From assembly GCA_937884485.1 (NCBI GenBank), contig CALGCG010000036.1, forward strand, positions 1-6,806: DNA of 6,806 nt. Reading direction: 5' to 3'. Positions within the stretch are counted from its first letter, which is position 1. Each line of letters opens with the position of its first letter. Source of the stretch: an uncultured Bacteroidales bacterium. GTDB lineage: Bacteria > Bacteroidota > Bacteroidia > Bacteroidales > P3. The notes beneath the pieces were generated by a model. The model did no database searches and was not told the DNA's origin. It was given only the letters and a program-made list of their open reading frames with translations. Below are positions 4,754-6,806 of this stretch, piece after piece. Position numbers and translations under genes: made by a program.

Positions 4754-5904
4754 TCGATTACAAGGAAATACGTCATCAGCTCCACGAGCACCCGCAGACC
4801 GCCGGCAACGAGCAGTTTGCTCACGATATGATTGTCCGTCACCTGCAGGGCCTCCACCCCGACAAGGTCTACACCCACGTCGGCGGCTACGGCGTCATCG
4901 CCGTCTGGGAAGCCAAAAACTCAAGCACTCAGCCACTCAGTCACTCGGACATCCCCACTATAGCCTTCCGCGCCGACACCGACGCCCTGCCCATAGGCCA
5001 CCGCTGCGGCCACGACGGCCACACCACCATCCTCCTCCGTTTGGCTGAACTTGTTGACACCGCCAAACTAAACACTGAACACTTAACACTAAACACTAAA
5101 AGCAACATCCTGTTACTTTTTCAGCCTGCCGAGGAGACCGGCACCGGCTCGCAGGCCGTGCTGGAGAGCGGCATCCTGCAGCAGTACAACATCGTGCGCT
5201 TCTACGGCCTGCACAACCTCCCCGGCTACCCACTCGGTACCGTGGTGCTCTGCCCGAGGACTTTCGCAGCCGCCTCCACGGGTGTGGTCTACCACCTCGA
5301 CGGTCGCGAGACACATGCCTCGACGCCCGAGATGGGCCTAAATCCCGGCCTGGCCGTGGCGGAGATAATCAATAGGTTTAATGGGTTTAATGGGGTGGAT
5401 GGGGAGTTTCGGCAGTCTACGTTGATATGCGTGAGGGTGGGGGAGCCAGCTTTCGGTACTTCAGCGGGACACGGCGAGGTGATGTTCACCCTCCGTGCCT
5501 TCACCAACGACGAGATGGAACGCCTGATTCATGACGCCAACAGCGCCGTCGACGAGATTGCCGCCCGCCACGGCCTCAAGGTCTCCCGCATGCTCCAGGA
5601 ACCCTTCCACGCCACCGAGAACGACCCCGACTGCGTGGAGGAGATACGGAAAGCCTGCGAAGCACCGGCCTCGCAGGATAATTTTCAATTTTCAACTTTC
5701 AATTTTCAATTTAAAGACCAGCCCAACCGCTGGAGCGAGGACTTCGCCGAGTACCTCCTCCGTTACAAGGGCGCCATGTTCGGCATCGGCAGCGGCGAGC
5801 ACCAGCCCGAACTCCACCATCCCGACTACGACTTCCCCGACGCCCTCGTCGAACCCGCCGCCCAGCTCTTCTTCCGCCTGGCGGCGGCATGCACCGAGGG
5901 ATAG
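4750..5904 (+). CDS. M20-family (M20D-like) amidohydrolase / metallopeptidase
   Basis: Zinc-dependent hydrolases of this group cleave N-acyl amino acids or peptide amide bonds; the substrate here is unknown. The protein has 384 residues, normal for the family. The M20D landmarks are in order: IRHQLHEHPQTAGNE (7-21), RADTDALPI (74-82), HRCGHDGH with ligands C87 and H89 (84-91), FQPAEE with E128/E129 (124-129), GLHN with H155 (153-156), and GSGEHQPELHHPDYDFPD with H356 (347-364). The dimerisation domain spans ~177-285. All expected metal ligands are present, so the enzyme should be active. Its ATG overlaps the murD2 stop as ATGA, so translation is probably coupled and a role on peptidoglycan precursors or fragments is plausible, but that is inference. 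Repeat-derived stretches lie at residues 58-66, 106-117, 208-218 and 311-321. Confidence 0.88.
   Translation: MIDYKEIRHQLHEHPQTAGNEQFAHDMIVRHLQGLHPDKVYTHVGGYGVIAVWEAKNSSTQPLSHSDIPTIAFRADTDALPIGHRCGHDGHTTILLRLAELVDTAKLNTEHLTLNTKSNILLLFQPAEETGTGSQAVLESGILQQYNIVRFYGLHNLPGYPLGTVVLCPRTFAAASTGVVYHLDGRETHASTPEMGLNPGLAVAEIINRFNGFNGVDGEFRQSTLICVRVGEPAFGTSAGHGEVMFTLRAFTNDEMERLIHDANSAVDEIAARHGLKVSRMLQEPFHATENDPDCVEEIRKACEAPASQDNFQFSTFNFQFKDQPNRWSEDFAEYLLRYKGAMFGIGSGEHQPELHHPDYDFPDALVEPAAQLFFRLAAACTEG
4924..4946 (+). repeat. Short 8-nt array (AGYCACTC) inside the amidohydrolase gene
   Basis: AGCACTC is followed by AGCCACTC and AGTCACTC. It encodes STQPLSHS (residues 59-66), just before the conserved IAFRADTDALPI strand, at a place where homologues have a variable loop. 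Confidence 0.6.
5070..5097 (+). repeat. 7-nt array (NAACACT) inside the amidohydrolase gene
   Basis: Four exact-length units with only the first base varying (A, G, T, A), preceded by the related CCAAACT. It encodes KLNTEHLTLNTK (residues 106-117), between the CGHDGH helix and the ILLLFQPAEE strand. The array at 2438-2472 in murL is its reverse-complement relative. Confidence 0.85.
5375..5401 (+). repeat. 9-nt array (GGTTTAATG) inside the amidohydrolase gene
   Basis: Two identical units and one diverged unit (GGGTGGATG) adjoin. It encodes RFNGFNGVDG (residues 209-218) in the dimerisation domain, after LAVAEIIN. Being 9 nt, each unit adds three codons and cannot shift the frame. Confidence 0.7.
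5682..5709 (+). repeat. 7-nt array (TTTTCAA) inside the amidohydrolase gene
   Basis: Four units, TTTTCAA twice, CTTTCAA, TTTTCAA. It encodes NFQFSTFNFQF (residues 311-321) between EIRKACEAPASQD and KDQPNRWSEDFAEY. It is of the same family and orientation as the murD2 array at 4565-4596. Confidence 0.85.
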
Positions 5905-5924
5905 GAGACCCCTTTTTTGGAAAC

Positions 5925-5971
5925 AGAAACAGGCAGATGGAATCCCGTCTGCCTGTTTCTCTATTTTTTTT
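5925..5971 (+). terminator. Intrinsic terminator of the murL-murD2-amidohydrolase operon
   Basis: The arms at 5925-5940 and 5945-5960 (AGAAACAGGCAGA against TCTGCCTGTTTCT, then UGG against CCG with one wobble) form a 16-bp stem with loop AATC. A run of eight T follows at 5964-5971. It starts 20 nt after the amidohydrolase stop. The minus strand has no T-run after the stem, so it serves the plus-strand operon only. Confidence 0.93.
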
Positions 5972-5987
5972 AGGGGTTGTTAAAGTG

Positions 5988-6662
5988 TCAGATTTTGCCT
6001 TTCTTGGTTTTGGGGGTGAGGGTTGGGGTTGTGGTGGTTGTGGTGGTTGAGGAAGAGTTGGTGGTAGTGGAGCCGGTCTTCTTCTCCAGGGTGATGTAGT
6101 TGGGGAAGGGCACCTGGGTGGTGCCGACGGAGAGCGAGGGACGCACGCGGAGGCCCACCTTGGAGGAGATGCCCTCGGAGGTGAAGCTGGAGGCGAAGGT
6201 CTTCAGCGCGTCGAGGCCTTTCTGCGAGAAGAGCTGGCCCAGGTCGGTGCTCACGGGCAGCGGCACGGTGGTCGTCGTCGAGGGCTTGATGGTGTAGTTC
6301 TTGCTCGACACGCCGTTGGCCATGTCGGTGCCGTCGATGGCCAGAATCCAGTCCAGCGCCGTCATGGCGGCCTGCGTCTGGGTGGGGTTCTTCACGTCGA
6401 CGTTGACGTTGAGGTTCAGCGGCACCTGCTTGCTCTGGTAGGCGGCCACGAGCTTCACGATGTCGGTGGCCGAGAGGTTGCCTTTGGTCAGATTCTTCAC
6501 GTTGACGCCGGCAACGCTGACGTCGGAGACGTTTTTCAGGGCAAATTCGCAGTTGGCGAGGTTGGCAACAGAGCCGAACTGCGACGCCAATTGTGTGAGT
6601 ACTTCACACGAACTCAGCAGGATACTTCCTGCCACGACTAATGCAAGGGTTATCTTTTTCAT
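5988..6662 (-). CDS. Lipoprotein with LEA14/WHy-like domain and Thr-rich tail
   Basis: This 224-residue protein begins with a lipoprotein signal peptide, MKKITLALVVAGSILLSSC, with lipobox LSSC and lipidated Cys19. No acidic surface-export motif follows the Cys, so it may face the periplasm. Residues ~38-135 (FALKNVSDVSVAGVNVKNLT, then LNLNVNVDVKNPT and MTALDWILAIDG) resemble the LEA type 2 / WHy beta-sandwich, with its typical 'NP' and 'a.ldw.l.idG' pattern. Proteins of this fold have no well-defined reaction. Residues 137-195 (STDLGQLFSQKGLDALKTFA and onward) lie outside that domain. The tail (197-216) is almost all Thr and Ser and is encoded by GT-rich near-repeats, possibly a linker. The frame is open to 6761, but ATG at 6662 gives the signal peptide and follows a promoter box by 4 nt. 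It converges on the operon to its left and shares no evident function with it. Confidence 0.82.
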   Translation of the reverse strand: MKKITLALVVAGSILLSSCEVLTQLASQFGSVANLANCEFALKNVSDVSVAGVNVKNLTKGNLSATDIVKLVAAYQSKQVPLNLNVNVDVKNPTQTQAAMTALDWILAIDGTDMANGVSSKNYTIKPSTTTTVPLPVSTDLGQLFSQKGLDALKTFASSFTSEGISSKVGLRVRPSLSVGTTQVPFPNYITLEKKTGSTTTNSSSTTTTTTTPTLTPKTKKGKI

Positions 6663-6666
6663 GGTG

Positions 6667-6699
6667 CAAAGATACAACTTTTTTTTATTTCCCAACAAA
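6667..6699 (-). promoter_or_regulatory. Bacteroidetes promoter of the lipoprotein gene, probably leaderless
   Basis: On the minus strand TTTG (6696-6699), a 21-nt spacer and TATCTTTG (6667-6674) match the -33/-7 consensus of Bacteroidetes. CACC and the ATG follow directly, so transcription should start at or within a base or two of the start codon. Confidence 0.75.
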
Positions 6700-6748
6700 A
6701 AAAACTTCCATCTGCTCCCCGCCGCAGGCCCCCCGTGTCTCCGCAGCC

Positions 6749-6806
6749 AACTCGCCCCCAATTCGCCCCTTGTTCGGCCCTTCTTATATAGTTCTTATAT
6801 CGTTCA
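6749..6806. repeat. Drifting 11-nt periodic tract at the window edge
   Basis: Five 11-nt units start at 6749, 6760, 6771, 6782 and 6793 and run into the window end. The first two or three are GC-rich (AACTCGCCCCC, AATTCGCCCCT) and the last two AT-rich (TCTTATATAGT, TCTTATATCGT), with the third (TGTTCGGCCCT) between them. The array is cut by the edge. I see no gene in 6700-6806. Confidence 0.6.

Noticed and set aside
2438..5709. CRISPR-like arrays.
   Set aside because: Units are 7-9 nt and directly adjoining, with no spacers and no cas genes; they lie inside coding frames.
5988..6075. Thr-rich tail of the lipoprotein as another mini-repeat array.
   Set aside because: The GT-rich DNA is near-repetitive but has no constant unit length and is explained by a poly-Thr/Ser linker.
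6663..6761. N-terminal extension of the lipoprotein by 33 codons.
   Set aside because: It would bury the lipoprotein signal peptide and cover the promoter boxes at 6667-6699.

Overview
The window most likely comes from a GC-rich member of the Bacteroidales (Bacteroidetes), probably a gut or rumen type known from metagenome assembly. The signs are two copies of the Bacteroidetes -7 promoter box (TATCTTTG, each followed by CACC), A-rich leaders without clear Shine-Dalgarno sites, a TetR-TolC efflux arrangement typical of the phylum, a Bacteroidetes-style lipoprotein, and short AT-rich tandem repeats of the kind seen in Bacteroidales genomes. The genus cannot be fixed from the sequence.

Left part (1-1918, all minus strand). 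yajC (1625-1918) ends at a hairpin terminator that abuts the promoter of a TetR-family regulator (812-1453). 34 bp after the regulator comes the start of a TolC-family outer-membrane efflux protein (777 to the window edge). The last ~45 codons of that frame (positions ~1-147) no longer look like TolC. They match the cytoplasmic signalling domain of a methyl-accepting chemotaxis protein, and the switch falls at a short sequence (AAEQVD) that both families can carry. This is most likely a chimeric assembly join.

Centre (2046-5904, plus strand). Three tightly coupled genes form an operon: a PP-loop ATPase of the MurL family (UDP-MurNAc-L-Ala-L-Glu epimerase), a MurD-like ligase with MurD2-type features, and an M20 amidohydrolase. 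They overlap by 22 nt and by ATGA, and a strong intrinsic terminator closes the operon. MurD2 plus MurL is the alternative route to the D-Glu of peptidoglycan: L-Glu is ligated first and then epimerised on the nucleotide precursor, so no free D-Glu is needed.

The most unusual property of the window is that these three coding sequences contain at least ten short repeat elements, all read through in frame. They comprise 7-nt arrays (TTTTCAA, NAACACT and ACTCAYC families), 8-nt arrays, a 9-nt array, a 17-bp inverted repeat, and two copies of one 24-nt palindromic element, one in murL and one in murD2. The flanking genes show none that I can see.

Right part (5988-6806). A minus-strand lipoprotein with a LEA14/WHy-like domain and a Thr-rich tail has a promoter so close to its start codon that the mRNA is probably leaderless. 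The remaining ~100 bp hold no gene. They end in a drifting 11-nt periodic tract cut by the window edge.
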